DNA of 64,000 nt from Victivallis lenta (GCF_009695545.1 NZ_VUNS01000020.1:1-64000), one strand, 5' to 3'; positions 24,075 through 38,641 are shown, counted from the first letter of the stretch. Program-made: numbers and translations. The notes: a model not told the origin generated them from the sequence alone.

Positions 24075-25589
24075 TCAATCGATTTTCCCGGTGGTTTCGA
24101 CCGGAGTCTCATCGAAATTGAACCGCCCCTCGAGCGCGACCGTTCCGCCGTCGAACCGGAAGCGGAAAAAGTTCTGGATGGCGGAATTCGGAGAAACCGT
24201 GACCAGCAGCCATTCATCAGCGCCCTGCTGAAACGCCCGGCCGAAAAGCGGCCCTTCGATCGGATAGGAGCGCTCGCCGTCCGCCGCCCCCGGAACGGCC
24301 GGATTCTCCGCCCAGCTCCCGATTCCGAAATTCATCGGGTAGCCGTTGAGGGTGGCGCGAAGCTGTTTCCCGTCATGCTCAAGCAGGAGTTTTTCCGCAT
24401 GGAACGGATTGTCGTCCGGCAGCGACACCGAAACCTTGCCGCCGGGCCTGAACAGTTTCGGCTCCACCGTCTTTTCCGGGAATGACAGAGTCAGCCCGGC
24501 GAGAAAGGTCCGCAGCGAAGCGTCAGTCGTTTTCCGTTCCGGGCGGACCGGTTCGCCGCGCAGGGCCGGCAGAAGCGTCTCCCAGACCGTGTCGAGCGCA
24601 GGCTGCAGGCGGTTCGAAGAGTTGAACATGATCAGCACAGCATCTTCGTCCTCCATCACCACCGCATACTGGCCGAGGAAACCGTCGGCGCGGAACGCGC
24701 CGTTCCGGCAGCGCCAGAACTGAAAGCCGTACCCCTGATTCCAGTCGGACCGGTCGTCGCCGGCGACCACGTTGCACTGCGGGGCGGTCGCAAGGTTGAT
24801 CCATCCTTCGCTCAGGAGCTGTTTCCCGTTCCACCTGCCCTTGTTCAGGCAGAACTGGGCGAATTTCGCCGCGTCCTCCGGAGTCAGGTGGAGCCCCCAG
24901 GCGCCGAAGTTGACTCCGCGGTCATCCGCCTCCCATTTCACGTTTTCGATGCCGAGCGGTTCGAAGAGCCGCGGCGTCAGGTAATCACGCAGGGATTCCC
25001 CGGTCACCTTCGTGATGATCGCCGAAAGCATATAGGTCGCACCGTTGTTATAGACGAAATGGGTGCCGGGCTTGAATTCGATTTCGCTGCCGAGGAATCC
25101 CCGCACAAGGTCCTTCGCCTCGAACATTTTCCCGATCGGGTCGCTCTTGTGGCCCGACTGCATGGTCAACAGGTCGCGCACGCGCATCGCGGCGAGATGC
25201 CCGGAAATCTGCAGCGGCAACTTGTCCGGGAAGAAGCTGATGACGGGGTCCTCCAGCGTCAGGCGCTTCTCCTGAACCGCAAAGCCGACAGCGGTCGACG
25301 TAAAGCTCTTGCTCATGGAAAACACGTGCCGCGGCGCATCCAGCCGGCAGGGAGCCCAGGCGCCCTCCGCGATGACCTTGCCGTTCTTCAGCAGCATGAA
25401 CGCATTCGGGTCGCCGTTCAGCGTATCGCCCGACTGCATCATTTTCCGTTCGAGGCTTTCGACGAACGCCTGAACCGCCGCCGGATCGACCCCCTCTTCG
25501 CCCGGCAGGGAGCGTTCCAGTGAATTGGTGGCACAGCCGCCGGCCAGCAGAACGGCCGCGGTGAACAGCATACCGATTTTTCCCGTCAT
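24075..25589 (-). CDS. Serine hydrolase lipoprotein (class C beta-lactamase/esterase fold)
   Basis: The 504-residue protein has a lipobox LLAGGC near the N-terminus. The catalytic SMSK motif (Ser91, Lys94) and a YNNG motif near residue 180 are those of the beta-lactamase/D-aminopeptidase/EstB superfamily (Pfam Beta-lactamase). A C-terminal beta-rich region of about 150 residues follows. It likely hydrolyses an ester or D-peptide in the periplasm, anchored to a membrane. The start at ATG 25589 is chosen because it yields the signal peptide; its ribosome site is weak. It is the first gene of a minus-strand operon with the TPR-like and membrane proteins. Confidence 0.85.
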   Translation of the reverse strand: MTGKIGMLFTAAVLLAGGCATNSLERSLPGEEGVDPAAVQAFVESLERKMMQSGDTLNGDPNAFMLLKNGKVIAEGAWAPCRLDAPRHVFSMSKSFTSTAVGFAVQEKRLTLEDPVISFFPDKLPLQISGHLAAMRVRDLLTMQSGHKSDPIGKMFEAKDLVRGFLGSEIEFKPGTHFVYNNGATYMLSAIITKVTGESLRDYLTPRLFEPLGIENVKWEADDRGVNFGAWGLHLTPEDAAKFAQFCLNKGRWNGKQLLSEGWINLATAPQCNVVAGDDRSDWNQGYGFQFWRCRNGAFRADGFLGQYAVVMEDEDAVLIMFNSSNRLQPALDTVWETLLPALRGEPVRPERKTTDASLRTFLAGLTLSFPEKTVEPKLFRPGGKVSVSLPDDNPFHAEKLLLEHDGKQLRATLNGYPMNFGIGSWAENPAVPGAADGERSYPIEGPLFGRAFQQGADEWLLVTVSPNSAIQNFFRFRFDGGTVALEGRFNFDETPVETTGKID

Positions 25590-25869
25590 AAGAATGGAGC
25601 GTCTCCCGATTTGATCTCTCTGTCGTTTCAGGGAATAACATACCACCGAGGTTCCGTTTTTCAAGCGGCGGTCGAAAAAAATCAGTATGGAAGCCAGGCG
25701 GAACGACCAAAGGAACGGAACTTCCCCATGTTGATGCCGAACACGTTATAAAAATGACGGAGAAACGGCGGAGAAATGACGGAACAGACTGAAACGGGAA
25801 ATGTCCGCATCCGGTCTTGAAATTGTCCGGCAGTCCGTCTATATTTGGAGCCAAACATGGAGCCTGCTT

Positions 25870-26532
25870 ATGATTTCGCCCGGAAAGACAGTCGTACTCA
25901 CGTTCGATGACGCAGTTTCAAACCACGCCGCCTTCGCGGCTCCGCTCCTGTTGGAGCTCGGATTCCACGCAACATTCTTCATCTGCGAATTCCCGCCCGA
26001 CTTCGCAGTCAACAAGCGGCAGTATATGACCTGGGAGCAGATCCGTTCGCTCGACGCAGCCGGTTTTGAAATTGCGAATCACACCATGACCCACGCCGGG
26101 CTCAGCGCGATGGCGCCGGAGACGTGCGAAAAGGAGATCGAGCTTCTCGAAGCACGGTTCCGGGATGTCGGGCTGCCGCGCAGCAGGGCGTTCGGTTATC
26201 CGGGCGGACCGGCCGCCGACTATGCGCCGCCGCTGCTGAAAAAGCTCGGCTTCCGCTTTGCCCGGACCGTCGAGGACCGGGCGTGGGAACCGGATCGGGA
26301 CGACCCGTACCTCATTCCGGCCGTCGCGGTTCATGGTGCGGACGACTCGAATTTCCGGCGCGCTCTTTCCTATGCGCAATCCGGCGGCATCCCGGTGCTG
26401 GTCTATCACGGCATTCCGGACCGTCTTCACCCGTGGGTCGATACCCCGCCTGAGCTGTTTGAATCGGAAATGCGTTACCTGAAACGCGAAAACTACCGCG
26501 TTCTCGCCTTCCGCGACCTGCTTCAGAGCTGA
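25870..26532 (+). CDS. NodB-type polysaccharide deacetylase
   Basis: The 220-residue protein has TFDD (11-14; Asp13 catalytic base, Asp14 metal) and HTMTH (His71, His75 metal), which define carbohydrate esterase family 4. FGYPGG follows as motif 3, and a C-terminal LVYHGI as motif 5. It removes N-acetyl groups from polysaccharide or peptidoglycan. No signal peptide is present when the start is ATG 25870 (GGAG site nine bases upstream), so it may act in the cytoplasm or have a non-classical location. It is divergent from the serine hydrolase. Confidence 0.88.
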   Translation: MISPGKTVVLTFDDAVSNHAAFAAPLLLELGFHATFFICEFPPDFAVNKRQYMTWEQIRSLDAAGFEIANHTMTHAGLSAMAPETCEKEIELLEARFRDVGLPRSRAFGYPGGPAADYAPPLLKKLGFRFARTVEDRAWEPDRDDPYLIPAVAVHGADDSNFRRALSYAQSGGIPVLVYHGIPDRLHPWVDTPPELFESEMRYLKRENYRVLAFRDLLQS

Positions 26533-26690
26533 TCCCGGAATAAGGCGAAGCCTGGAATCCGCAGTCACGCCTACTGCCGAACCGGTGCCGCAGAACATCG
26601 GTGTCTGAAGCGGTCAAGTGGATGTGAATTGAATGCGGGAAGGACAATTTTATTATTCAGAGATAAACTCTTAATCAAGGAAAATCCCAA

Positions 26691-27437
26691 ATGAACCGTT
26701 CCCTTCCCGGAATCTGCGCGCACCGCGGCCTGTCGGGTGCGATGCCGGAAAACACGCTCCCGGCCTTCGCCGCGGCGATCGCCGCCGGCGCTCAGGAAAT
26801 CGAGTTTGACCTGTTCCCCTCCGCCGACGGCATACCGGTCGTTTCGCACGATCCGGATCTTGCCCGGGTGGCCGGCGTGCCGCACCGGGTGGAAGAACTG
26901 ACCTGGCGCGAGATCGCCGGAATCGACCTCGGGAACGTCTTCGGCGATGCCTGGCGCCTTCTGCGGATTCCGCGTCTGGAGGAGGTGCTGGACCTCTCCG
27001 GCGGCAGGGTCGGCCTGAATATCCACCTCAAAACCGCCGGACCGGGCGGCAGTCTGGTCCAAACCGTCTGCCGGGAACTTGAAAAGCGGGGACTGAGCGG
27101 CGCCGCTTACATCGGCGGCGAATCCGATGTGCTCGAAGCCGCGATCCGCTATGCTCCCGGCGTGGAACGCTCCTGCATGGCCGGCCAGAATGATCCGGAG
27201 AAGCTGGTTGACAATGCGATCCGCTACGGCTGCCGGCGGCTTCAGTTCTTCACGAATTTCTCCCCGAAGGCGGCCGAACGCGCCCACGCCGCCGGCATTC
27301 GCTGCAATCTGTTCTACGCCGACGACTATGCCGAAGCGGTTCAGGCGGTCAGGAACGGCATCGATACCGTGCTGACCAACCGCGCCCTCGCACTCCTCAA
27401 TGAACCGGCCTCCATCTTCCGGACGCCGCACCGTTGA
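26691..27437 (+). CDS. Glycerophosphodiester phosphodiesterase family protein
   Basis: The 248-residue protein shows the GDPD TIM-barrel signature: AHRGLSGAMPENT (His and Arg/Glu), EIEFDL (metal-binding Glu/Asp) and VVSHDPDL (second His). It hydrolyses glycerophosphodiesters to glycerol-3-phosphate and an alcohol. The absence of a signal peptide suggests cytosolic action. It follows the deacetylase after 158 bases and precedes the convergent IMP cyclohydrolase. ATG 26691 has an AAGGAAA site. Confidence 0.9.
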   Translation: MNRSLPGICAHRGLSGAMPENTLPAFAAAIAAGAQEIEFDLFPSADGIPVVSHDPDLARVAGVPHRVEELTWREIAGIDLGNVFGDAWRLLRIPRLEEVLDLSGGRVGLNIHLKTAGPGGSLVQTVCRELEKRGLSGAAYIGGESDVLEAAIRYAPGVERSCMAGQNDPEKLVDNAIRYGCRRLQFFTNFSPKAAERAHAAGIRCNLFYADDYAEAVQAVRNGIDTVLTNRALALLNEPASIFRTPHR

Positions 27438-27627
27438 ATCCGGATAAGAGGAGAATCCGCAGCCGAATTCAGGGGATTGCATTCCCCCCGGGCAGCGGGA
27501 GAACCTCCGGCTGGAATCAATTTTCTCCGGCTCAAGCCGGCTTCGGGCATCATCCGGCCGGAAAAAGCGGGGGTGCGGAATCGAACTCCCGCCCCCCGAA
27601 ACAGTGTACCCGTGTTTTCCGAAATCG

Positions 27628-28263
27628 TCAGATCACCCGGACAGCGAGCTCGTAGCCGTCGCCCTCCGCCACTGCCGCCGCACTCGTCACCGGATTCGTG
27701 AAATCCGCGAAAATCCCGCCGTCCACCACGTAGTTCACGGCGCAATGCGCACAGGTTCCGTCGAAATCACCGGTCACCTGATCGTCGCAGGGACGGTTCT
27801 TCTCGTAGGTGGACAAGTAGCGGACCTGCCCCGGAACCAGATCGAATTCGCGCACCAGCAGCGCATCCCTGCGGACGATGCCGAGGTATCCCTTGCGGCA
27901 CTTGCTGCCGACCACCGCCACAATGCGCGGCGTATCGAGCGAATCCTTTTCGTAATCCATCGCGAGCAGCGGCAGCGCGATCGCATCGCGCGCCGGATAA
28001 CCCATCGCCAGCTTTTCGACGATCGGATCAGTCTGGGAACCGTTCGTCGCAACCGCCCACTCCCCGGTCAGCCGGATGCAGTTATAGGTGATATACGGAT
28101 TCTTCCGCAGGTCGTCCTCGAATCCCGGGCGCGGCATGATCGCCACCTGCTGATTGCCGAGCACGGCCTCGCGGTTCGGGAACGACCGCGACGAAACACG
28201 GTACATCGCCGCCGCCTTGCCTTCTTTCGTCATGCCGATCGCCACAATTCGTCCGAGATACAT
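27628..28263 (-). CDS. IMP cyclohydrolase, archaeal PurO type
   Basis: The 211-residue protein matches the IMP_cyclohyd (PurO) family, beginning MYLGRIVAIGMTKEGKAAAM and containing YRVSSRSFPNR (21-31), YNCIRL and ATNGSQTDPI. PurO closes FAICAR to IMP, the last step of purine synthesis in archaea, and scattered bacteria encode homologues. Length and motifs look complete. ATG 28263 has an AGGTGA site. The gene stands alone between a phosphodiesterase and GH42. Whether it is the only IMP-forming enzyme here cannot be known from this window. Confidence 0.85.
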   Translation of the reverse strand: MYLGRIVAIGMTKEGKAAAMYRVSSRSFPNREAVLGNQQVAIMPRPGFEDDLRKNPYITYNCIRLTGEWAVATNGSQTDPIVEKLAMGYPARDAIALPLLAMDYEKDSLDTPRIVAVVGSKCRKGYLGIVRRDALLVREFDLVPGQVRYLSTYEKNRPCDDQVTGDFDGTCAHCAVNYVVDGGIFADFTNPVTSAAAVAEGDGYELAVRVI

Positions 28264-28342
28264 AATTTCACCTGATTGGTTTGGTTTTGAAAAAGTACAG
28301 CTATAAAATACGGCCGGAGAGAGCGAATTTCAACTGTCCGCG

Positions 28343-30364
28343 TCACTTTTTCAGAATTTCGGCCCCGTACGGCGGCAGCATCAGATACCCGGATGCCGCG
28401 GCGCCGCTTCCCACGACCGTGAATTTTCCGGCCGGAAGCACGGCTTCGCGCTTCTCGCCGGTATAATTATAAAGGAAGAGCCACTCCCCGCCGCGGCCGA
28501 CACGCAGCGCGCCGCAGATGCCGTCGTTTCCGGCCGGAAGCACCGGTTTGATTCCGATCTCCGAGATGATTCCTGCATAGAGATCGGCCAGGAACGCCTC
28601 CCGCGTCCGGGCCGCGATATAATACGCCTTCCCGTTTCCGGAGGCGTTGACGGTCACGGCGGGAGCGCCCGCATAAAAGTCGCTCGTGTACTCGGCCAGA
28701 ACCTGCGCCCCGCGCGGATGAATCCGCTCGGCGTATTCGACGACCTCGTACTCCCTGCCGCCGAACCGGAGCGACTGGCGGTCGAACGGCGGAATGCCGC
28801 CGATCTCCTCGTTCCAGATGCCGAAAAGATCCATCAGCCCGTCGCCGGGCCAGCCGTCGAGGAAGCAGCGCCCCGACTCATCCTCGCAGCCGGAGAGACA
28901 GGTCATGACCAGCGTGCCGCCGCCGGAGACGAACGCCTTCAGCCGTTCCGCCACGCCCGGCTTCAGCATAAGCAGCATCGGGCAGACCAGCAAACGGTAC
29001 TTCGAAAAATCCGACAAACTTTCAATCACGTCGAGCGGAACGTTCTGCGTCCACAACGCGCGATAATGCTCCAGAACGGTTTCGACATATTTTTTCTGCC
29101 GGGTATCGCCGGGGCCGGAACTGATTGAGAAAGACCAGTAATTTTCCCAGTCGAACACGACCGCGGCTTCGACCGGATAGCCGCTGCCGCACAATTCCGG
29201 GCACTTCCGGTAAAGCGCGCCGAGCTCGGCCACGTCGCGGAACACCCGTGTTTCGGAGCTGCCGGCGTGATCGACAACCGCGCCGTGGAACCGCTCAAGG
29301 TTGCCGCGGCTTTTGCGCCATTGGAAGTAGAGCGTGCCGTCCGCGCCGTGGCCGACCGCACACAATTCCTCAAACCTGTGCTGGTTCGGCCGCTTCAGCC
29401 GATGGCAGGGGCACCAGTTCGTCGCGCTCGGAGCGGATTCCATGATCAGGAACGGCTTGCCGCCCTTCATCGAGCGGTGCATATCGTGCCGCATCGAAAT
29501 TTCGGCGGCCAGCAGCCGGATATCCGGCTGGGTATCCCACGGCGGGTAAACGTCGTCCGAAATGAAATCGCAGACTTCGGCGACCCGCCAGTAGTCGAGC
29601 CCTTCAAAGAAACCCATCATATTGGTGGTGGCCGGGATGTCCGGCGTGAATTTCTTCACCGTGTCGACTTCGAATTTCATGAAGTCGCAGCATTGAAACG
29701 TCGTAAAACGCCGCCAGTCGAGCGTATTGCACTCGGAGCCGCCCCACGGCGTGATTTCATTCCAGCCGGTATGCAGGTGGCTCCAGAACGCGTTGCACCA
29801 GGCGCGGTTCAGATTTTCGAGCGTGCCGTAACGTTCTTTGAGCCAGCCGCGGAACCGGTCGATGCAGCGTTCACAATAACAGGCGCCGGAATATTCGTTC
29901 GAAATATGCCAGGCGGAAAGAGCCGGATGATCCGCATAACGTTCCGCCAGTTTCGCATTGATCGCGCCGAGCCTTTCACGGTAGACGGGGGAACTCCAGC
30001 AGTGATTGTGCCGCGAGCCGTACGGTTCGCGGCGCCTGTCGGCGTCAACGCGGCAGACTTCCGGATACGCCGTGGCAAGCCATGCCGGTTTCGCGCCGCT
30101 CGGCGTGGCCAGAATCACATGAAAGCCGTGTTCCGCCATGCGGTCCATGATCCGGTCGAGCCAGTCGAAACGGTATTCGCCCGGAGCAGGTTCAAGGGCG
30201 GTCCAGCTGAAAATGCCGACCGAAAACGTATTGCAGCCGGACTTCTCCATCAACTCGAAATCGCGATCGATGATTTTCGGATTTTCGAGCCACTGATCGG
30301 GATTGTAGTCGCCGCCGTGAAGAATTTCCGCCGCGTGACGGATGATCGGGCCGTAATGATTCAT
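28343..30364 (-). CDS. GH42 beta-galactosidase
   Basis: The 673-residue protein starts at ATG 30364 with a GGGAGAA site; the longer frame to 30535 runs through non-coding DNA. It opens GGDYNPDQW, carries Glu157 (acid/base) in HISNEY and Glu309 (nucleophile) in LIMESAPSATNW, and has the zinc-binding CYCERC cluster near 162-167, all typical of GH42. A trimerisation domain and a C-terminal beta sandwich follow. It hydrolyses terminal beta-D-galactosides, probably cytosolic oligosaccharides. It is downstream of a LacI regulator and a GH2 gene on the same strand. Confidence 0.93.
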   Translation of the reverse strand: MNHYGPIIRHAAEILHGGDYNPDQWLENPKIIDRDFELMEKSGCNTFSVGIFSWTALEPAPGEYRFDWLDRIMDRMAEHGFHVILATPSGAKPAWLATAYPEVCRVDADRRREPYGSRHNHCWSSPVYRERLGAINAKLAERYADHPALSAWHISNEYSGACYCERCIDRFRGWLKERYGTLENLNRAWCNAFWSHLHTGWNEITPWGGSECNTLDWRRFTTFQCCDFMKFEVDTVKKFTPDIPATTNMMGFFEGLDYWRVAEVCDFISDDVYPPWDTQPDIRLLAAEISMRHDMHRSMKGGKPFLIMESAPSATNWCPCHRLKRPNQHRFEELCAVGHGADGTLYFQWRKSRGNLERFHGAVVDHAGSSETRVFRDVAELGALYRKCPELCGSGYPVEAAVVFDWENYWSFSISSGPGDTRQKKYVETVLEHYRALWTQNVPLDVIESLSDFSKYRLLVCPMLLMLKPGVAERLKAFVSGGGTLVMTCLSGCEDESGRCFLDGWPGDGLMDLFGIWNEEIGGIPPFDRQSLRFGGREYEVVEYAERIHPRGAQVLAEYTSDFYAGAPAVTVNASGNGKAYYIAARTREAFLADLYAGIISEIGIKPVLPAGNDGICGALRVGRGGEWLFLYNYTGEKREAVLPAGKFTVVGSGAAASGYLMLPPYGAEILKK

Positions 30365-30559
30365 CGCTGTATTCTCCCATCTTCCCCCAAAAAGTTGTTT
30401 TATCCTCGGCCACCGGCCCCGGGTCTTTCGGGCTCCCCGCCGGAAAGCGTACGCCATTAACATACCGTCTCCCTGAGCGTGCGAACCCGGGATGACGCTG
30501 CGGCGAATAAAATACCACGCTTTCAAGGAAATCAAATAGGTTTTCCGGGGAAATCAGAT

Positions 30560-30578
30560 GTGTTTTCTGGTAAAACAC
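30560..30578. promoter_or_regulatory. Palindrome upstream of GH42, candidate operator
   Basis: GTGTTTT-CTGGT-AAAACAC is a perfect 7-base dyad, 40 bases beyond the LacI stop and about 195 bases before the GH42 start. A LacI-family operator is possible, though it lacks the usual central CG. Confidence 0.4.
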
Positions 30579-30618
30579 CGTACCCGACGCGCGTGCGCAA
30601 TGCGTTCCGGCCGTTCTC

Positions 30619-31635
30619 CTATTTCATTCTCGGCCCGGCAGACTCGCGCAGGACGAGTTCCGAAGGCAGCAGCACCGGCTCCGTCACCGGCTCGCCCCGG
30701 ATCATCCGGCACGCCATCCGCACCGCGCAGACTCCAAGCTCCGCCTGCGGCTGGCGGATCGTCGACAGCCGCGGATAACAGTTGCACGCAAAGCCGAGGT
30801 CGCCGTAACCGAGGATCGACATCTCCTCCGGCACTCGAACGCCGTCCCGCTGCAGCACGCTCAGCGCCTGAAGCGCAAAGTAATCAGACCCGCAGGTGAT
30901 CGCCGTCACGCCTTCTCCCCGCATCCGCTCGAGAAACGTGCGGACGCCGCTCTCCGGCGCATTCAGTCCGAGCGACAGGACCCGGTTTTCCGGAAGCTCC
31001 AGTCCGAACTCCGCCAGCGCCTCCCGGTAATCCCTGAGGCGGATCTCCGCGTACTGCGCTTTCATGATGTCGGTGATATGCGCAAAACGGCGGTGGCCGA
31101 GCATATGAAGATGTTCGACCCCGCTGCGGATGCCGGACGGATCGTCCGTCCTCACATACGCCCGGCTGCTCCGGCTCACGTAATCGAAATGGACGAACGG
31201 AATCGAACACTCCTCCGTCACCCGCCGCAGATAGGTTTCGTCGCCGCTGCGGTCCCCCCAGCACAGAATCGCCGCCGGACATTGACGCAGCACCAGCTCA
31301 AGCCGCCGGTGCAGCTCCTCGTGATTTTCAGTCTCCACCCGGAGCAGCTTCGGGAAATAACCGGCGTTCTCAGCTTCCGCACACGCCGCGGCCAGCCCGC
31401 CGAACAAAATATTGTCGACACTCTCCGACAACAGGAACAGCATGCTGCTCCTGCGGCCCGACTTCATCTGCGCCGCAATATCGTTCCGGCGGTAGCGCAG
31501 CTTCGCCGCGGCCCGGACGACCTTTTCGCAGGTGGCGGCCTTGATCCCGAGCCGGCCGGCCCGGTTGCCCAGCACGGCCGAGACGGTCGAGGCGCTGACT
31601 CCGGCCTCGCGGGCGACATCCCTGATCGTAATCAT
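30619..31635 (-). CDS. LacI/GalR-family transcriptional regulator
   Basis: The 338-residue protein has a LacI-type HTH (ITIRDVAREAGVSASTVSAVLG, about residues 2-23) and a hinge helix region near 45-60. A periplasmic-binding-protein-like sensor domain (about 60-335) follows, with the FVHFDYVSR and GYGDLGFACN motifs. It likely represses the adjacent GH2 and GH42 genes until a galactoside binds. ATG 31635 has GGAGGAAC. Its own promoter carries a palindrome overlapping the start site, which suggests autoregulation. Confidence 0.9.
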   Translation of the reverse strand: MITIRDVAREAGVSASTVSAVLGNRAGRLGIKAATCEKVVRAAAKLRYRRNDIAAQMKSGRRSSMLFLLSESVDNILFGGLAAACAEAENAGYFPKLLRVETENHEELHRRLELVLRQCPAAILCWGDRSGDETYLRRVTEECSIPFVHFDYVSRSSRAYVRTDDPSGIRSGVEHLHMLGHRRFAHITDIMKAQYAEIRLRDYREALAEFGLELPENRVLSLGLNAPESGVRTFLERMRGEGVTAITCGSDYFALQALSVLQRDGVRVPEEMSILGYGDLGFACNCYPRLSTIRQPQAELGVCAVRMACRMIRGEPVTEPVLLPSELVLRESAGPRMK

Positions 31636-31670
31636 GCGTTGTTCCTCCGCATTCCGATTCGACATGAAAC

Positions 31671-31717
31671 CTGCAACGTTACAGAAATATTATGACGCAT
31701 TTCCGGCGGAATGTCAA
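31671..31717 (-). promoter_or_regulatory. Promoter and candidate operator of the LacI regulator
   Basis: On the minus strand, TTGACA (31717-31712) and CATAAT (31694-31689) are 17 bases apart. The near-palindrome CTGTAACGTTGCAG (31684-31671) covers the expected start site, with a central AACGTT as in LacI-family operators. This arrangement fits negative autoregulation. Confidence 0.75.
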
Positions 31718-31735
31718 GGAATCCGCACGATTATT

Positions 31736-35107
<3,372 letters not shown>

Positions 35108-35179
35108 TCAATAGATTGAATAGATAAAACAGGGCCCGGACGCAAATCGGGAGCCGGATAAAAGAAAGGTTTGATTGAG

Positions 35180-36487
35180 ATGGCGAAGAATCTCGTGGAT
35201 TCCATCCAGATGGAAGTGCGTTCCAAGCAGCCGTGCCGCAAGGAGTTGGATTTTACGGTCCCGGCGGATGCGGTCAAGAGTGAGACGGACAAGGTCCTCC
35301 GCGAATTCGCGTATGCGGTGTCGATTCCCGGCTTCCGCCAGGGCAAGGCCCCGGCCGGAATGCTGAAGAGCAAATACGGCAACGATATCCGTCAGGAGGT
35401 TGAGCGCAAGATCGTCTACGCGGCTTTTGAACTGGCCGGCAAGGACGGGAGCCTCGACATCGTGACCTGCGGAATCGAAGGCGAGCCGAAGCTCGAGTTC
35501 GATCAGGAATTCAAATTCACGCTCGGCGCCGACATCGCCCCCGAATTCGAGCTTGGCGACTACAAGGCGATCAAGGTCAAGGAAGAACTCGAAGCCGTCA
35601 CCGACGAGCAGATCGACGAGCGCGTCAAGACCTACCGCGCCATGTACGGCAACTATGCCGAGGCCGAAGGCGCGGCGCAGAAGGACGACATGCTGAAGGT
35701 CAGCTACAAGAGCGACTTTCCGCTGCCGGAAGACGCCTCCCCGGCCCTGAAACGCCAGCTTGAAGCCGAAAGCACCTTCCTCTGGCTCAGCGATCCCGAG
35801 ACCATTCCGGGCTGCACCGCGGCGCTGACCGGCGCCGAAGTCGGCAAAGAATACACGATCAAGGCCGAATATCCGGCCGATTACCGGGAAGCGGCCCTGG
35901 CCGGCAAAACCGTGAACTACACGGTCAAGGTCGAGGGCATTCAGCGCCGGGTTGAGCTGACCGATCAGGAACTGGCCGAAAAGGCCCGGGTCAAGACGAT
36001 CGAGGAGTTCCGCGACATGCTCCGCAAGGCGATGGAGCAGGAGAACCAGAGCAAGCAGCGCAGCGCGGTGATCGAAAAGGTCTACGCCGAAATCGACAAG
36101 GCGATCCCGGAATTCGAGCTGCCGCCGTCGGTTCTGGCCTCCGAAGTCCAGAAGGAGCTCCAGAAGATTGCGCGCGAAACCGTGAAGAGCGAAGAGGACG
36201 CCGAGAAATTCAAGGCCGGGCTCGAAGAGCACAAGAAGGCCGCGGAAGAGCCGGCGAAGAAGGCGCTGCGCCGCACTTTCATCCTCCGCAAGATCGCGAA
36301 AGCCGAGGAGATCAAGCTCGAGCAGGGCGAAGTCGACGCCCAGCTCCGTGAAATGAGCCGCTACTACGGCTACAAGGAAAAGGAATTCCGCGACATGCTC
36401 GAAAAGAACGGCGGAATGGATGACCTTCAACTGGACATCCTGAGCAACAAGGTGCTGAACCATCTTGCCGATATGGCGACGAAGTAA
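35180..36487 (+). CDS. tig: Trigger factor
   Basis: The 435-residue ribosome-associated chaperone has the ribosome-docking and tail signatures PGFRQGKAP (about residues 47-55), followed by a PPIase-like middle domain. In that domain the sequence GAAQKDDMLKVSYKS replaces the canonical FKBP active-site motifs, so isomerase activity may be weak. A long helical C-terminal arm follows (about 280-435). ATG 35180 is preferred over TTG 35171 because the ribosome site AAAGG is better spaced. It is followed by clpP and clpX, the usual tig-clpP-clpX gene order. Confidence 0.95.
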   Translation: MAKNLVDSIQMEVRSKQPCRKELDFTVPADAVKSETDKVLREFAYAVSIPGFRQGKAPAGMLKSKYGNDIRQEVERKIVYAAFELAGKDGSLDIVTCGIEGEPKLEFDQEFKFTLGADIAPEFELGDYKAIKVKEELEAVTDEQIDERVKTYRAMYGNYAEAEGAAQKDDMLKVSYKSDFPLPEDASPALKRQLEAESTFLWLSDPETIPGCTAALTGAEVGKEYTIKAEYPADYREAALAGKTVNYTVKVEGIQRRVELTDQELAEKARVKTIEEFRDMLRKAMEQENQSKQRSAVIEKVYAEIDKAIPEFELPPSVLASEVQKELQKIARETVKSEEDAEKFKAGLEEHKKAAEEPAKKALRRTFILRKIAKAEEIKLEQGEVDAQLREMSRYYGYKEKEFRDMLEKNGGMDDLQLDILSNKVLNHLADMATK

Positions 36488-36506
36488 GGCAACTGCTGCG
36501 CATTCC

Positions 36507-36560
36507 GAAAGAGCCGGGTGGCGGACCGTTCCGTAAGGAGCGGCCTGACGCGGCTCTTTC
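36507..36560 (+). terminator. Hairpin between tig and clpP
   Basis: GAAAGAGCCG pairs with CGGCTCTTTC, with an inner CCGTTCC-GTAA-GGAGCGG stem. T residues follow only partly, so it may attenuate rather than fully end the tig transcript. Confidence 0.65.
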
Positions 36561-36663
36561 TGTGTTTGAAGAGGGAGAGGAGGCGGCGGCGCCCCCGCGA
36601 GGACGCCGCCGGGTTGACAGTTCAGTCAGCGTATCAGAATAAACATAACATGAGGTGATGCAC

Positions 36664-37269
36664 ATGAAAAGCAACTCTTTTCTGGTTCCGATGGTGGTCG
36701 AACAGACCGGTCAGGGCGAAAGAGCTTTCGATATTTACAGCCGGCTGCTGAAAGACCGGATCATTCTGCTCGGCACCCCGATTGACGACGATGTCGCGAA
36801 TCTCGTGGTGGCCCAGCTGCTGTTCCTGCAGGCGGAAGACCCGAAAAAGGACATCGATCTTTACATCAACAGCCCCGGCGGCTCCGTGACGGCCGGGCTG
36901 GCGATCTACGACACGATGCAGATTCTCTCCTGCGACGTCAAGACCTACTGCGTGGGGCAGTGCGCGTCGATGGGGGCCGTGCTGCTCTGCGCCGGCGCGG
37001 AAGGCAAGCGGTTCGCGCTGCCGAACAGCCGGATCATGATCCACCAGCCGTGGGGCGGCGCCCAGGGGACCGCGGCCGACATCGACATTCAGGCCAAAGA
37101 GATCCTGCGGTTGAAGTCGATGCTGAACAACATCATCGCGACGCACACGAAACAGCCGGTCAAAAAGATCGAAAAGGACACCGAACGCGACTTCTTCATG
37201 GGCGCCGACGAGGCGGTCAAGTACGGAATCGTCGACAAGGTGGTCTCCAAACCTTCTCAGGGGAAATAA
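36664..37269 (+). CDS. clpP: ATP-dependent Clp protease proteolytic subunit
   Basis: The 201-residue ClpP has the catalytic triad Ser102 (GQCASMGA), His127 (MIHQPW) and Asp172 (KDTERD). It assembles into a tetradecamer that degrades proteins unfolded by ClpX. ATG 36664 is preferred because GAGGTG lies six bases upstream; a GTG at 36655 and an ATG at 36658 are weaker choices. clpX follows after six bases. Confidence 0.96.
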   Translation: MKSNSFLVPMVVEQTGQGERAFDIYSRLLKDRIILLGTPIDDDVANLVVAQLLFLQAEDPKKDIDLYINSPGGSVTAGLAIYDTMQILSCDVKTYCVGQCASMGAVLLCAGAEGKRFALPNSRIMIHQPWGGAQGTAADIDIQAKEILRLKSMLNNIIATHTKQPVKKIEKDTERDFFMGADEAVKYGIVDKVVSKPSQGK

Positions 37270-37275
37270 CAGACG

Positions 37276-38619
<1,344 letters not shown>

Positions 38620-38641
38620 GAAAAAGGAGTCCCTGATTCTG

